Source: JACDAE01 sp963717195
GTDB taxonomy: Bacteria; Chloroflexota; Ktedonobacteria; Ktedonobacterales; Ktedonobacteraceae
Direction: 5' to 3'
Assembly (NCBI GenBank): GCA_963717195.1
Contig: CAVQVR010000008.1
Location: forward strand, 22,862 to 86,861
Length of the DNA: 64,000 nucleotides
Shown: positions 9,698-18,802 of the stretch, in pieces
Layout of the letters: each line of letters opens with the position of its first letter
How positions within the stretch are numbered: position 1 is the stretch's first letter
Notes under the pieces: generated by a model
What the model saw: only the letters and a program-made list of their open reading frames with translations
The model's database searches: none
What the model was told of the DNA's origin: nothing
Translations under genes and position numbers: made by a program

Positions 9698-9979
9698 GAC
9701 TTCTACTTTTACACCGTGCCAGAAGGCAACGTGGTCTTTAATTTGTTTCGCTGCATCCTTTGGCTCAGGATAATACCAGGCTGCATCTTTATTGATCTGC
9801 CCATTGATCTCAAGTGAGTAGTAACTGGCGAGACCCTTCCAGGGACAGGTAGTGTGGGTAGTGCTCTCTTGCAGATACTCCTGCTTGACAGCTTCACGTG
9901 GGAAATACTGGTTTCCCTCAACGACAACGCAGTTATTGCTTTCGGCTACTGTAACGCCGTTCCAGGTTGCTTTTGGCAC
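9695..9979 (-). CDS. DUF427 family protein
   Basis: Small soluble protein of 94 residues that covers the whole DUF427 domain, including the core CPWKGLASYYS and the closing AWYYPEPKDAAKQIKDHVAFW. The family is widespread in bacteria and has a barrel-like fold of unsettled function, sometimes next to sugar or nucleotide enzymes. GTG start with AAGGAG 7 bases upstream. A 22-bp perfect palindrome lies just upstream of the ribosome site and may control it. Confidence 0.9.
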   Translation of the reverse strand: MPKATWNGVTVAESNNCVVVEGNQYFPREAVKQEYLQESTTHTTCPWKGLASYYSLEINGQINKDAAWYYPEPKDAAKQIKDHVAFWHGVKVEV

Positions 9980-10004
9980 AGTACGCTCCTTCTAGAAATG
10001 CATC

Positions 10005-10026
10005 GTGTGAGCCATATGGCTCACAC
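10005..10026. promoter_or_regulatory. Perfect 22-bp palindrome upstream of the DUF427 gene
   Basis: GTGTGAGCCAT / ATGGCTCACAC with no spacer, 25 bp before the GTG start on the minus strand. A TATACT hexamer lies immediately upstream on that strand (about 10030), so the palindrome would fall at the transcription start, the classic place for a repressor operator. The rest of the 9980-10318 gap shows nothing else I can name. Confidence 0.5.
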
Positions 10027-10318
10027 AGTATATTGTATAACGTCTTTTCAAGAGATGGCTAGTGGTTCATAACAGTGGGATAGAGTAGTCTGTATTGTCT
10101 GATAGTACAATACATAGCGAACTGTTTATGATTTGAAATACATGCGTGAAAGGTTCTTATCGCTGAAGAGACCTTTGTAGAAAGAAACACATTTCTTTGT
10201 GTTACCGGAAAGTTCCCCAGGAGATGGAATGATTCTTCAGACAAAGAAAGATCTGGTTCGTTTTGTTCACGTATCCAGATGAATGGAATAGACGTATTCA
10301 TCATTGAAAGGTATGGCT

Positions 10319-10726
10319 ATGAACAACAATCACTGTCTGTTTTTTGGCATTTTTCCCATTGGGGATTCTGATCCCCTTCATCTTCCAGTACGAGACATGG
10401 AGCAATCCCTTTCCTATTATAAACAGTCTCTGGACTTTACCATCCTTTCCCGACAAGAGACTCCCTACAAGGAAGTTCTCTTGCAACGTGATCAGGTCAC
10501 AATGGGATTGGCAGAGAATGGGGGGAATCCTGACGAGAATAGTTGCTATCTCTCTGTCGGCAATGTCGATGTTCTCTTCCAGGAACTGCAAAACAAGCAG
10601 CTTGACGTTTCTCCCATACGATTGGATCTTCACGAGGCTCAAACCTATCGCGTGTTTTTCTTACGCGCCCCTGATGGACTGTGTTTTTGTTTTGGTCAGA
10701 AGCAAGAAACATCTGGAATAGCCTGA
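10319..10726 (+). CDS. VOC/glyoxalase-fold protein
   Basis: Protein of 135 residues with a vicinal-oxygen-chelate fold: an N-terminal strand DPLHLPVRDMEQSLSYYKQSLDF, a central pairing strand CYLSVGNVDVLFQEL, and a C-terminal FFLRAPDGLCFCFGQ. The expected H/E metal ligands are only partly visible, so the reaction (isomerase, dioxygenase or antibiotic binding) cannot be named. The frame is open from a TTG at 10304, but GAAAGG at 10306-10311 best serves the ATG at 10319. Stands alone between convergent and divergent neighbours. Confidence 0.75.
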   Translation: MNNNHCLFFGIFPIGDSDPLHLPVRDMEQSLSYYKQSLDFTILSRQETPYKEVLLQRDQVTMGLAENGGNPDENSCYLSVGNVDVLFQELQNKQLDVSPIRLDLHEAQTYRVFFLRAPDGLCFCFGQKQETSGIA

Positions 10727-10816
10727 GTGATGGAGAAGGCAATTGGAAGGACAGATGTCCAGAATTGGCTAGCATACTTGCCGGGTGATCAGCGCGATCA
10801 CCCCATGATTACTTAA

Positions 10817-12034
10817 CTATCCCTTATGTACCACACGCCAACTTTCTTTTGCAATCTGCCAATCTTCTTCCGTGTGCACAACCAGGACGCGTACCGCCAA
10901 ATCCAGCGTGGCGATATCCTGGTCAACTGGCGAGGCAGCATTTTTCTCTGCATCGATCTTGAGATTGAGGAAGCCGAATGCCTCGCAGGTAGCTGCGCGT
11001 ATCTCAGGAGCATGCTCGCCAATTCCAGCCGTGAAGGTAATCACGTCTACTCCACCCAACGAAGCGATCATGGCTCCTATGAAAAAGCGCAGGCGATAGA
11101 TAAACATATCGATTGCTAGCGTTGCTCGGTCGTTACCTTCCGCAGCAGCTTTCTCGATCAAGCGCAGATCATTGGATACGCCAGAGATACCTAGAATGCC
11201 AGATTGCTTATTTAACACCTGGTCCAGTTGATCGGCAGTAGCATGTTGCTCTCTCAGCAGGTAGATCAGGATGCCGGGATCGATTGAGCCTGTGCGTGTG
11301 CCCATCATCAGTCCTTCAAGTGGCGTAAATCCCATCGATGTGTCAACGCTATGCCCCTGTTGAATAGCTGCTACCGAACAGCCATTTCCCAGGTGACAGT
11401 TGATAATGCGCAGCGAGTTCAGGTCACGGCCCAGAATATGGGCGGTGCGCTCAGAGCAGTATTGATGGCTGGTGCCATGAAAGCCGTAGCGCCGAATATC
11501 TTGCTCGTACCAGGTATAAGGACCGGGATAGAGCACTCTTTCTCGTGGCATCTGACTATGAAATGTTGTATCAAATACAGCGACCTGCGGCACACCGGGC
11601 AGGATGCGCTCCATCGTCTCGATCCCTTCTAGATTGACCGGGTTATGGAGTGGCGCAAATGAAGAGACGCGCTGAATCTCCTCTTTCACCTCTGAGGTAA
11701 TTTTGACGCTTTCAGTATAGTGAGGTCCGCCATGTACGACGCGATGTCCAACGAGGTCGATGTTGGTTGGCTGCTCAATCACCCTGGTTTTGCCACTCCA
11801 CAACGTTTTGAGCATCTGTTCGACGATCTCAGAACGTGACCCGACCGAGATCTCCTGTGTTATAGTCTGTCCATGCGCTGGAGTAATCTCTATTGTGGCT
11901 GTTCCTTTTTCCTTCGTCCAGTCTGCATCACCTTCCCATAGTGGCTCTGGTGGCTGTTGCGGCACTGAGTCTCCAATTTCGTATAGGCGACTTTTCTGGC
12001 TGCTGGAGCCTGCGTTCAAGACGAGTATTTTCAT
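10817..12034 (-). CDS. ackA: Acetate kinase
   Basis: Interconverts acetate + ATP and acetyl phosphate + ADP in the cytoplasm. The 405-residue protein has the usual family length and ASKHA-fold motifs: NAGSSSQKS at the start, FHGTSHQYCS, NCHLGNGCSVAAI, and FTAGIGEHAPEIR near the C-terminus. The frame is open further upstream, but the start MKILVLNAGSSS at 12034 has AAGGAA 8 bases before it and matches the family. No pta lies next to it, so acetyl phosphate may come from a phosphoketolase elsewhere. Divergent from an alpha/beta hydrolase gene with a 90-bp shared promoter region. acs and a SatP-like transporter lie 4-7 kb downstream. Confidence 0.96.
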   Translation of the reverse strand: MKILVLNAGSSSQKSRLYEIGDSVPQQPPEPLWEGDADWTKEKGTATIEITPAHGQTITQEISVGSRSEIVEQMLKTLWSGKTRVIEQPTNIDLVGHRVVHGGPHYTESVKITSEVKEEIQRVSSFAPLHNPVNLEGIETMERILPGVPQVAVFDTTFHSQMPRERVLYPGPYTWYEQDIRRYGFHGTSHQYCSERTAHILGRDLNSLRIINCHLGNGCSVAAIQQGHSVDTSMGFTPLEGLMMGTRTGSIDPGILIYLLREQHATADQLDQVLNKQSGILGISGVSNDLRLIEKAAAEGNDRATLAIDMFIYRLRFFIGAMIASLGGVDVITFTAGIGEHAPEIRAATCEAFGFLNLKIDAEKNAASPVDQDIATLDLAVRVLVVHTEEDWQIAKESWRVVHKG

Positions 12035-12124
12035 GGATAATTTCCTTACAATACAATAGAATGTTTCTGATATATGTGCTTTCGTCATTGTATCATGAAT
12101 ACGACAACTCATAGGAGTAATAAA

Positions 12125-12892
12125 ATGCCACAAAAAAACAAAATTAGCGCACAGTATGTTCAAGTATCAGGCCACCGCGTGCGTTATCTCGTTGCGGGCG
12201 AGGGCGAACCCGTCATCCTGGTACACGGTCTGTCCGCTTCGACACACTGGTGGATACGTAACGTGCCTGAACTTTCCCGCCATTACCGTGTTTACCTGAT
12301 TGATCTCCCTGGTTTTGGCGCTATGCATTTCCCTCAGAGTCGCTTTATGCTCACCAATGCCGCATCCTGGCTTCTCAGTTGGATGGAAGCGGTTGGCCTG
12401 AAACGTGCTCACTTTATCGGTCATTCTATGGGGGGCTATATCTGTATGTGGATTGCCGCACACTCCCCTGAGGCCGTCTCTCGCCTTGTTCTGGTCGCCC
12501 CTGCCGTCAGGCCACATGTACGTACTGTTGCTGGTTATTTTGTGCCTCTACTGGTTGGTCTACGTTACATGGCACCCAGTTTCTTACCAATTTTGTTCTT
12601 TGATGCTTTGCGTGCTGGCCCCTTAACTCTGTTACGAACAACGCGTGATCTGATAGCCCTGGATGTGCAAGAGGAGATCCAGGCCGTCTCTGCCTCTACT
12701 CTGCTTATCTGGGGCGAGAATGATACGCTGGTTCCGTCCTCACTGGCCTACATACTGCACAAAGAAATTGCTCACTCACGTCTCGTTCTGTTAAAGAAGG
12801 CGGGCCATGTATGTATGTATGATCGTTCACACGATTTCAATGTTGCCGTCCTGGCATTTCTCCGTGGTGAAGGGGTTTCTGAACAACTATAA
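12125..12892 (+). CDS. Alpha/beta-fold hydrolase
   Basis: Cytoplasmic hydrolase of 255 residues. HGLSAST provides the oxyanion hole, GHSMGG carries the Ser nucleophile (about residue 98), WGENDTLVP the acid and AGHVCMYDR the catalytic His. The cap region (about 130-185) is hydrophobic. Start ATG at 12125 with AGGAG 7 bases upstream; the open frame before it contains no better start. The substrate cannot be deduced. Divergent from ackA. Confidence 0.9.
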   Translation: MPQKNKISAQYVQVSGHRVRYLVAGEGEPVILVHGLSASTHWWIRNVPELSRHYRVYLIDLPGFGAMHFPQSRFMLTNAASWLLSWMEAVGLKRAHFIGHSMGGYICMWIAAHSPEAVSRLVLVAPAVRPHVRTVAGYFVPLLVGLRYMAPSFLPILFFDALRAGPLTLLRTTRDLIALDVQEEIQAVSASTLLIWGENDTLVPSSLAYILHKEIAHSRLVLLKKAGHVCMYDRSHDFNVAVLAFLRGEGVSEQL

Positions 12893-13030
12893 GAGCATAA
12901 TCTTAACCATATCTCAACTGTATCGTAACTCTGTTGAAATGCTTATTGATTAATTTATATGCTAATATCGATTTGTGAGATAAATATGGATATCTCGCTT
13001 TAAGTATGTTTGATGGAAGGGAATAAGAAA

Positions 13031-13684
13031 GTGTTTCAGAATTATGATGGTGAGCCTCAGAAAGTTGGTAAACGTATTTCCTCGCAAAGGAAACATTTCT
13101 CCGGTGGGAAGATCAAATGGTTGTCTCTGGCAACGTGCCTGGTAGTGCTTCTGGTCGCTGCGCTAACATTGACGCTAGGGGCGTTTTCGGGTATGCAGGG
13201 TGCTCATGCCACGTCTGCTCCGCATAAAGTTCATGCTCTTTCTAATTCGCATAAAGCTCATGTTACCTCTGCTTTGCATGGAGTCACGTCTCCAAAGCAT
13301 ACACATTCGTCTTCTAGCGTAGGAAAGTCCAAGCCTGTGATGGGTGCATCGCCGTTAAGTCTAAGCTTTAGTGCCTCTGCAGCATTACCGACGCCTCAGC
13401 CGCAGATTGTTACCATTAAAAATAGTGGCACAAGAGCACTTTACTGGCGTACTTCTGTCAGCCCATCAACAGCTACCTGGGTAATACTTCCAGCGCTGAA
13501 AAGCCAGTCTCTAGGAGTAAGAACTTCTTCTGATCAACCTGGTCAACTGAAGGTTTATGTTAACGCTACCAAATTAAGTGCGGGTACATATAAGGCCCAG
13601 ATAACATTGACTGGTACTGATCAGCAAAGTCAGGTTGCTGGAGGAAGCCCTCAAACGATTAATGTTTCGCTGACGGTTTCTTAG
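13031..13684 (+). CDS. Membrane-anchored or secreted protein with Ig/BACON-like C-terminal domain
   Basis: No family recognised with certainty. Features in order: a basic N-terminus, a single hydrophobic segment (about residues 28-52), a His/Ser-rich low-complexity linker (about 55-105), and a beta-rich domain (about 105-217) with FSASAALPTPQPQIVTIKNS and AGTYKAQITLTG, which resembles BACON/ASH-type Ig folds found on secreted proteins. Likely exposed outside the membrane. The frame opens at 13010 (TTG-ATG), but GGAAGGG at 13015-13021 is best placed for the GTG at 13031. Confidence 0.65.
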   Translation: MFQNYDGEPQKVGKRISSQRKHFSGGKIKWLSLATCLVVLLVAALTLTLGAFSGMQGAHATSAPHKVHALSNSHKAHVTSALHGVTSPKHTHSSSSVGKSKPVMGASPLSLSFSASAALPTPQPQIVTIKNSGTRALYWRTSVSPSTATWVILPALKSQSLGVRTSSDQPGQLKVYVNATKLSAGTYKAQITLTGTDQQSQVAGGSPQTINVSLTVS

Positions 13685-13738
13685 TGCATTTGTATTCGTG
13701 TCAAACATGATTTGGCACCTTGTAACTATTCACGCGCG

Positions 13739-13846
13739 CTTGTAAACGGTGCCCCTACTGTTGTAAGTAAAAAACACAAAAGGGGTAGGGACCACATTTA
13801 TGGCGTCCCGCGATTTATTGGGGGACGCCATAAATGTGGTCCCTAC
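13739..13846. repeat. GTAGGG-type hairpin repeat (perfect 25-bp arms) plus solo arm
   Basis: Arms 13785-13809 and 13822-13846 are perfect inverted copies starting GTAGGGACC and ending GGTCCCTAC, with a 12-base loop. About 26 bp before the left arm, 13739-13758 is a solo arm of another subtype (GTAAACGGTGCCCCTAC). The 13685-13896 gap holds only these elements. The hairpin could also terminate the convergent genes. Confidence 0.85.
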
Positions 13847-13896
13847 GTTTTCTGCACGCTCTTCTTATCTAAAAGGTGTAAGAGAGAGAAATACAG

Positions 13897-14817
13897 TTAC
13901 GGTAGTCGCTTATTGGTTGGTAACGCGCTCAGTTGCTCCATAAATTGGAGCATGACCGAGTAGTCCTCGTCGTGTCCCTGTGCCAGAGCGGCGGCATACA
14001 TCTGTTCAGCTGCAGCCGTAGCAGGCATCGGGACAGAGAGTTCAGCTGCCATACGCATAATCAGGCTGAAGTCTTTACGCATCATGGGGAGGGCAAATGT
14101 GACCGGGTAATCCTCGTTTTTAATGTTTGTCAGTTTGGCTTTATGCGCAGGCGCAATGGCTGTTGTCTGTCCCAGCACGTCAATAAGTTGCTGTTTGTCC
14201 AGACCTGCCTTTTCGCCCAGGGCAAGCGCTTCTGCGACGGCTTGCATGCCCAGGCCGAGCAGAGTGTTGACAACCATTTTCATAGTTGTGCCTTTACCGC
14301 TCTCACCCATATAGAAGATCGATTTGCCAAGATGCTCCAGAATGGGTTTGCAATAATGCTCGTAGATTTCCTGGTCGCCACCAACGAAGATAACCAGGTT
14401 GCCCTCTTTTAGTTGGGGAGTGCTGCCGGATACGGCGGCATCGATCATCGTGGCGCCTTTCTCTCTGGCAGCATGAAAAATGTGGCGCGATTCTTCAGGT
14501 GAGACGGTACTGAGATCGATGAGGATAGTTCCGGGCCGCGCACCAGCCAGTGCGCCTTCTGGTCCATGCATAATGGCTTCCAGCGCGGAATTGTCGCTCA
14601 CCATAGACATAATGATGTCACAAGTTGTGGCAAGGTCTTTTGGATGGTCGGCGACTTTTGCGCCCTGATGTGCGGCGTCCTGTGTCTTCTCTTTAGTACG
14701 GTCGTAGACAGTCATCTGATAACCCGCTTTTAGTAGACGTTGTACCATCAGATTGCCCATGTTTCCCAGGCCAATGAAGCCGATGTTGGGTTTGTTCTGC
14801 ATGTTACTGGTTGTCAT
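13897..14817 (-). CDS. NAD(P)-dependent 3-hydroxyisobutyrate dehydrogenase-type reductase
   Basis: Beta-hydroxyacid dehydrogenase of 306 residues. The Rossmann motif GFIGLGNMG is at about 14-22, the substrate-binding motif DAAVSGSTPQLKEG at about 127-140, and the catalytic Lys in GKGTTMKMVVN at about 177. The C-terminal helical domain is complete. Family members reduce or oxidise 3-hydroxyisobutyrate, tartronate semialdehyde or succinic semialdehyde; the substrate here is not determined. AAGGAG precedes the ATG by 7 bases. Probably monocistronic. Confidence 0.93.
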   Translation of the reverse strand: MTTSNMQNKPNIGFIGLGNMGNLMVQRLLKAGYQMTVYDRTKEKTQDAAHQGAKVADHPKDLATTCDIIMSMVSDNSALEAIMHGPEGALAGARPGTILIDLSTVSPEESRHIFHAAREKGATMIDAAVSGSTPQLKEGNLVIFVGGDQEIYEHYCKPILEHLGKSIFYMGESGKGTTMKMVVNTLLGLGMQAVAEALALGEKAGLDKQQLIDVLGQTTAIAPAHKAKLTNIKNEDYPVTFALPMMRKDFSLIMRMAAELSVPMPATAAAEQMYAAALAQGHDEDYSVMLQFMEQLSALPTNKRLP

Positions 14818-14972
14818 TGCGCTTCTCCTTTTTAGTAATGATTGGTTTGAAAGTAAACTGTGAGCAAGATGCTATGGTGTTTGTTCTCCAATAAGAACAC
14901 GTCTGATCCATGCAAGAAGGTGATCTGGGGCAATGTAGCAACCCGAGAGAGGTTAGAGAACAGAGCAGTGGC

Positions 14973-15710
14973 TCATAGAGAGCGTATACGATACCAGTAG
15001 TAATAAAGCTCGTAGAAACCCAGTTTCGTGTATATATAGTGTGCGATCTGATTCGTATCGATGACCTGAAGATACGCTCGGCCAGCACCTTTTTGTCTGG
15101 CCCAGTCCAGCATCGCTACTACTAATTGGGTACCGTAACCTTTGTTTCTTTGTTCTGGAGCTGTTGCGATGTCAAACAGGCCAAAGACCTCGTTTTCCAG
15201 CACGCCCACTCCGCATGCAACGGGCTGTCCATTCTTGTGAAGGATGGCGAATAAAGGATCGGGCACGATACGTTTCAGCATCTCTTTATGATGCTGGTGC
15301 TGCTCAATAGGAGTCTGGCTGAATTGACAAAATAGTGGTAGCCATACTGCAAGTGGAACATTGTGCAGTTCAGGATCCTGTATTGGTGGAGCAGGGGCGA
15401 GTTCTTTGGATAATATCAGTACGTGATCGGCACGATGGTACGCTCGTTGTGCCAGAATGCTATCAAGTTCATGGGTGGCAGATGAGAATGATAAGAGGCG
15501 AAAGATGGTCGGGAGTTGCTTCTTTTGATAGAAGTTCTCACAGGCAACAATTTTTTCTTGAAGCGAGAGGAAAGACGTGTAGAGGGGAGTGACTGAATTT
15601 GCCCGTTTTGTGTACCCGCCAGCAGAGCGTATGATCCATCCATCAAAGAGCATCTGCTGAAATGCGGGCCAACTGTTCAGTGAAGCTTCTTCGATGCGCC
15701 TTTCTAACAT
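14973..15710 (-). CDS. GNAT-family N-acetyltransferase
   Basis: 245-residue protein. The C-terminal half (about 130-245) is a GNAT domain with the acetyl-CoA motif APEQRNKGYGTQLV and the closing beta-bulge YIYTKLGFYELYYYWYR. The N-terminal part starts ERRIEEASLNSWPAFQQ and GGYTKRANSV, a layout seen in GNAT proteins with a preceding degenerate GNAT-like domain. The acceptor is unknown. It lies between the dehydrogenase and acs, all on the minus strand, but separated from acs by repeats. Confidence 0.88.
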   Translation of the reverse strand: MLERRIEEASLNSWPAFQQMLFDGWIIRSAGGYTKRANSVTPLYTSFLSLQEKIVACENFYQKKQLPTIFRLLSFSSATHELDSILAQRAYHRADHVLILSKELAPAPPIQDPELHNVPLAVWLPLFCQFSQTPIEQHQHHKEMLKRIVPDPLFAILHKNGQPVACGVGVLENEVFGLFDIATAPEQRNKGYGTQLVVAMLDWARQKGAGRAYLQVIDTNQIAHYIYTKLGFYELYYYWYRIRSL

Positions 15711-15769
15711 ATCTTGTTCTGCCTTTCAAAACGCCTTACAACGTATTGATGCCGGTGAAAACATCCGAA

Positions 15770-15896
15770 CACCGCACGGAGACCCGCCCCGTGTTATGCC
15801 CCTAAAAAGTGTCTGACTGGAACATGAGATAGCTGGCAAAAAGAATATGCCAGCTATCTTGTTATGTTCCGAACGGGGTCTCCGTTCTGCCTTAAT
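15770..15896. repeat. Two nested inverted repeats downstream of acs
   Basis: Outer pair: ACGGAGACCCGCCCCGT near 15777 and ACGGGGTCTCCGT near 15883. Inner pair at 15819-15870: GGAACAT..GATAGCTGGCA and TGCCAGCTATC..ATGTTCC. The structure ends a few bases before the acs stop on the minus strand and could act as its terminator. Confidence 0.6.
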
Positions 15897-15898
15897 AA

Positions 15899-17842
15899 CT
15901 AGCCATCCAACGTGCTAGTATCGCCTACAGGCTCACCGAGCTCGCGGGCACGAATGACGCGACGCATGATTTTACCCGAGCGCGTCTTGGGTAGGCTGGG
16001 TGCAAACTCAAGTTCATCAGGGACAGCGAGAGCACCAACGGTTGTGCGTACGTGTAGCTTCAGTTCCTTCTCCATCGCCTCAGACGGCTCGAAGCCCTGT
16101 TTGAGGATGACGAAGACCTTGACGTGCTCACCTTTCAGTGGGTCAGGTTTGCCAATTGCGGCGGCTTCAGCAACGGCTGGATGACTGACTAGGCTCAATT
16201 CGATCTCCATTGAGCCGAGACGGTGACCGCTGACTTTGATTACGTCGTCCACGCGACCCTGAACGCGGAAGTAGCCATCCTTATCTTTCGTAGCTGCATC
16301 GCCAGCGAAATAGACATCGGGAATGACATTCCAATAGGTCTGCACGTAGCGGTCCGGGTCTTTGTAGATGGTACGCATCTGCGCAGGCCAGGGATGTCGT
16401 ATGATCAGGAAGCCACCTTTGTCAGAACCCACACTTACGCCGTTCCTATCCACCACATCGGCTTCGATGGTTGGCAGAGGACGACTGGCGCTACCTGGTT
16501 TCAAGGGGATGACGACGGTCGGACTAATCAGAATCATACCTGTTTCCGTTTGCCACCAGGTATCCATGATGGGGAGTTTGTCATGACCGACATTGCGCCT
16601 ATACCACATCCAGGCTTCGGGGTTGATTGGTTCGCCTACTGAGCCAAGAATGCGCAGGCTGGAGAGGTTGTGTTTCTTCGGCCATTCCTCACCGAAGCGC
16701 ATCAGACCACGAATAGCCGTGGGGGAAGTGTAGAGGATCGAAACTTTAAACTTCTCCACGATTGACCAGAAGCGATCTGGCTGTGGATAGGTAGGAACGC
16801 CCTCGAAAAGCACGCTGGTCGCGCCATTCATCAAGGGGCCGTACACAATATAGCTATGACCAGTCACCCAGCCGATATCGGCGGTACACCAGTAAACATC
16901 ATCAGGTTTTATGTCGAAGACAAATTTAGTGGTTGTGTAGACGCCAACCGCGTGACCACCTTGAACGTGTTGTATGCCTTTGGGTTTGCCTGTGCTGCCA
17001 CTGGTGTAGAGAATGTAGAGCGGATCTTCGCTGTCTACGGGTTCGCAAGGGACAAAGGTATCTTCAGGGATATCGGCCAACAGTTCGTCCAGATAGATGT
17101 CGCGTCCAGCTTGCATCGCAACGTCGCTACCAAGACGGCGCACCACGATAGCTTTCTCAATCGTTGGTGTTTCTTTGATAGCTTCATCTGCAAGCTTCTT
17201 CAGTTCGATCAGCTTGCCACCGCGATAGTTGCCATCGGCAGTGATCAGCACTTTGGCTTCGGCATCATTGATGCGGTCGCGCAAAGAACTGGCTGCAAAT
17301 CCACCAAAGATGACGGTATGGACCGCGCCAAGGCGAGCCACTGCTAAGAGAGCGACTACCTGTTCTGGAACGGCAGGTAAATAAATGGCGACGCGATCAC
17401 CCTTCTTCACACCCAGGTTTTGCAGACCCTTTGCCATGCGGTTCGTCAGGACGTAGAGATCCTCGTAAGTGAGTGTGCGATTGGATCCATCATCGCCTTC
17501 CCAATAGAAAGCTACTTTTGAGCGTGTGGATGTCTGCATGTGGCGGTCCAGGCAGTTATAGGCAATATTGAATTTGCCACCCAGGAACCATTTGAAGAAA
17601 GGCTTGTCGGTCCATTCAAAGGTTTTCTGCCATGGCTCGAACCAGTGTAGTTCTTTTGCCATGTCATCCCAGAACTCAAAGCGATTTTCCAGGGACCACT
17701 TGTAGAACGTCTCGTAGTCGTCGAAGCCTTTGGATTTCATATACGCGGTAATATTTGCGTGCTCAACAGTGTCGGGGACGGGCGGAAAAACGCGTGTTTC
17801 CAACAGGAAGGTATCGGTATTCTCAAAGCCAAGGTTGCTCAT
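15899..17842 (-). CDS. acs: Acetyl-CoA synthetase (acetate-CoA ligase, AMP-forming)
   Basis: Activates acetate to acetyl-AMP and then acetyl-CoA in the cytoplasm. The 647-residue protein has the expected full length. It carries the N-terminal ACS domain with FFKWFLGGKFNIAYNCLDRH, ATP-binding P-loop YTSGSTGKPKG, WWQTETG, YFAGDAATKDKDGYF, hinge GRVDDVIKVSGHR and the C-terminal PKTRSGKIMRR, whose Lys is the site commonly acetylated for control. It is a high-affinity acetate-scavenging route complementing ackA. A SatP-like acetate transporter gene lies upstream on the same strand, beyond a hairpin repeat. Confidence 0.97.
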   Translation of the reverse strand: MSNLGFENTDTFLLETRVFPPVPDTVEHANITAYMKSKGFDDYETFYKWSLENRFEFWDDMAKELHWFEPWQKTFEWTDKPFFKWFLGGKFNIAYNCLDRHMQTSTRSKVAFYWEGDDGSNRTLTYEDLYVLTNRMAKGLQNLGVKKGDRVAIYLPAVPEQVVALLAVARLGAVHTVIFGGFAASSLRDRINDAEAKVLITADGNYRGGKLIELKKLADEAIKETPTIEKAIVVRRLGSDVAMQAGRDIYLDELLADIPEDTFVPCEPVDSEDPLYILYTSGSTGKPKGIQHVQGGHAVGVYTTTKFVFDIKPDDVYWCTADIGWVTGHSYIVYGPLMNGATSVLFEGVPTYPQPDRFWSIVEKFKVSILYTSPTAIRGLMRFGEEWPKKHNLSSLRILGSVGEPINPEAWMWYRRNVGHDKLPIMDTWWQTETGMILISPTVVIPLKPGSASRPLPTIEADVVDRNGVSVGSDKGGFLIIRHPWPAQMRTIYKDPDRYVQTYWNVIPDVYFAGDAATKDKDGYFRVQGRVDDVIKVSGHRLGSMEIELSLVSHPAVAEAAAIGKPDPLKGEHVKVFVILKQGFEPSEAMEKELKLHVRTTVGALAVPDELEFAPSLPKTRSGKIMRRVIRARELGEPVGDTSTLDG

Positions 17843-18005
17843 AGTAGAATGTCCTCTTTGTCTGATCTGCCTGCTATATGTACGATTGACGAAGACTTAC
17901 GCTAAATGAGTTGCTGGTGGGGGCTCTGGAGAGTGCTTCCTGGCGTGACCAGATGCTGTATTACTGGGGGAATTCTGTTTCCGTAATTTTCCAGATTTCT
18001 GTTGC

Positions 18006-18079
18006 TCTGTCAAGGTTCAATTGGCCTCTGTAGGAGTGCATTCATAAGCCTGTACAGAGGCCAATTGAACCTTGACAGA
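18006..18079. repeat. Perfect inverted repeat, 27-bp arms
   Basis: Arms 18006-18032 (TCTGTCAAGGTTCAATTGGC...) and 18053-18079 are exact reverse complements around a 20-base loop. One arm end recurs as a solo copy at 8587-8603 (GGATCTGTCAAGGTTCA). It occupies most of the 327-bp gap between the SatP-like gene and acs, where no gene was found. Confidence 0.85.
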
Positions 18080-18169
18080 TCCCTACCAGTTTCCTGTTTC
18101 ATTATGCAGGGATCGGCAAGTCACCGATCCCTGCATAAAGTGTGGATGCAGTAAAAGCTAACAGTTGTA

Positions 18170-18790
18170 TTACGAGATCGGCCATACGGGCAGCGAGAAG
18201 GACGCTTTGCCTGAGCCGAGCAGTCCGGCCAGCGCAGTGTACCATGCCACGATAGCGGTGATAATGCCGAGGTAGCCACCCAGAGTTCCAAAAGTGCTTG
18301 ACCCACTGAGTTTACCAATGGTGAGACTCAGGAAAGTCAGGGTAAGGAAAGCGAATACTGCGATAAGAGCTATGTTGCTTCTCAAGCTAGCGATGAGCAG
18401 AATAGCAGTGATGATTGTCCAGGCCAGGAGATAAAGGCCAAGAGCCTGGTCAGTAGCCCCTGCTGCTGTAAGTGAACCGAGGATACCAAAGCCAGGGATA
18501 AAGATTACTGCGAAGGAAAGCCAGAATGCGCCGTAAGAGGTGAACGCGGTCGCTCCGAATGTATTGCCGGCCTTAAATTCCCACATGCCTGCAAGGAGCT
18601 GGGCGAGGCCACCATAAAAGAGGGCGAGGCCAACAACGATAGTTGTTGCTCCAGCAGAGAACCAGCCAGCATTAATTGAGCTTAGGACAAAGGTTGTAAG
18701 TGCGAATGCAGAGAGTCCAAGAGGACCAGGGTTTGCGATAGCTGGTGCTACAGCGGCACTGTTTTCGGTTTCTGCGGCGTATTGAGCCAT
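18170..18790 (-). CDS. Acetate transporter, GPR1/FUN34/YaaH (SatP) family
   Basis: Inner-membrane acetate/succinate channel of about 206 residues with six predicted helices. Family signature NPGPLGLSAFALTTF lies at the start of helix 1, and AFTSYGAFWLSFA in the middle. The frame opens at a GTG inside the ribosome site; the ATG at 18790 with GGTGGGA 6 bases upstream is the better start (MAQYAAETEN...). It lies upstream of acs on the same strand, so uptake and activation of acetate are probably coupled. The two are separated by a 27-bp-arm repeat. Confidence 0.93.
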   Translation of the reverse strand: MAQYAAETENSAAVAPAIANPGPLGLSAFALTTFVLSSINAGWFSAGATTIVVGLALFYGGLAQLLAGMWEFKAGNTFGATAFTSYGAFWLSFAVIFIPGFGILGSLTAAGATDQALGLYLLAWTIITAILLIASLRSNIALIAVFAFLTLTFLSLTIGKLSGSSTFGTLGGYLGIITAIVAWYTALAGLLGSGKASFSLPVWPIS

Positions 18791-18802
18791 AACTGTTCCC
18801 AC

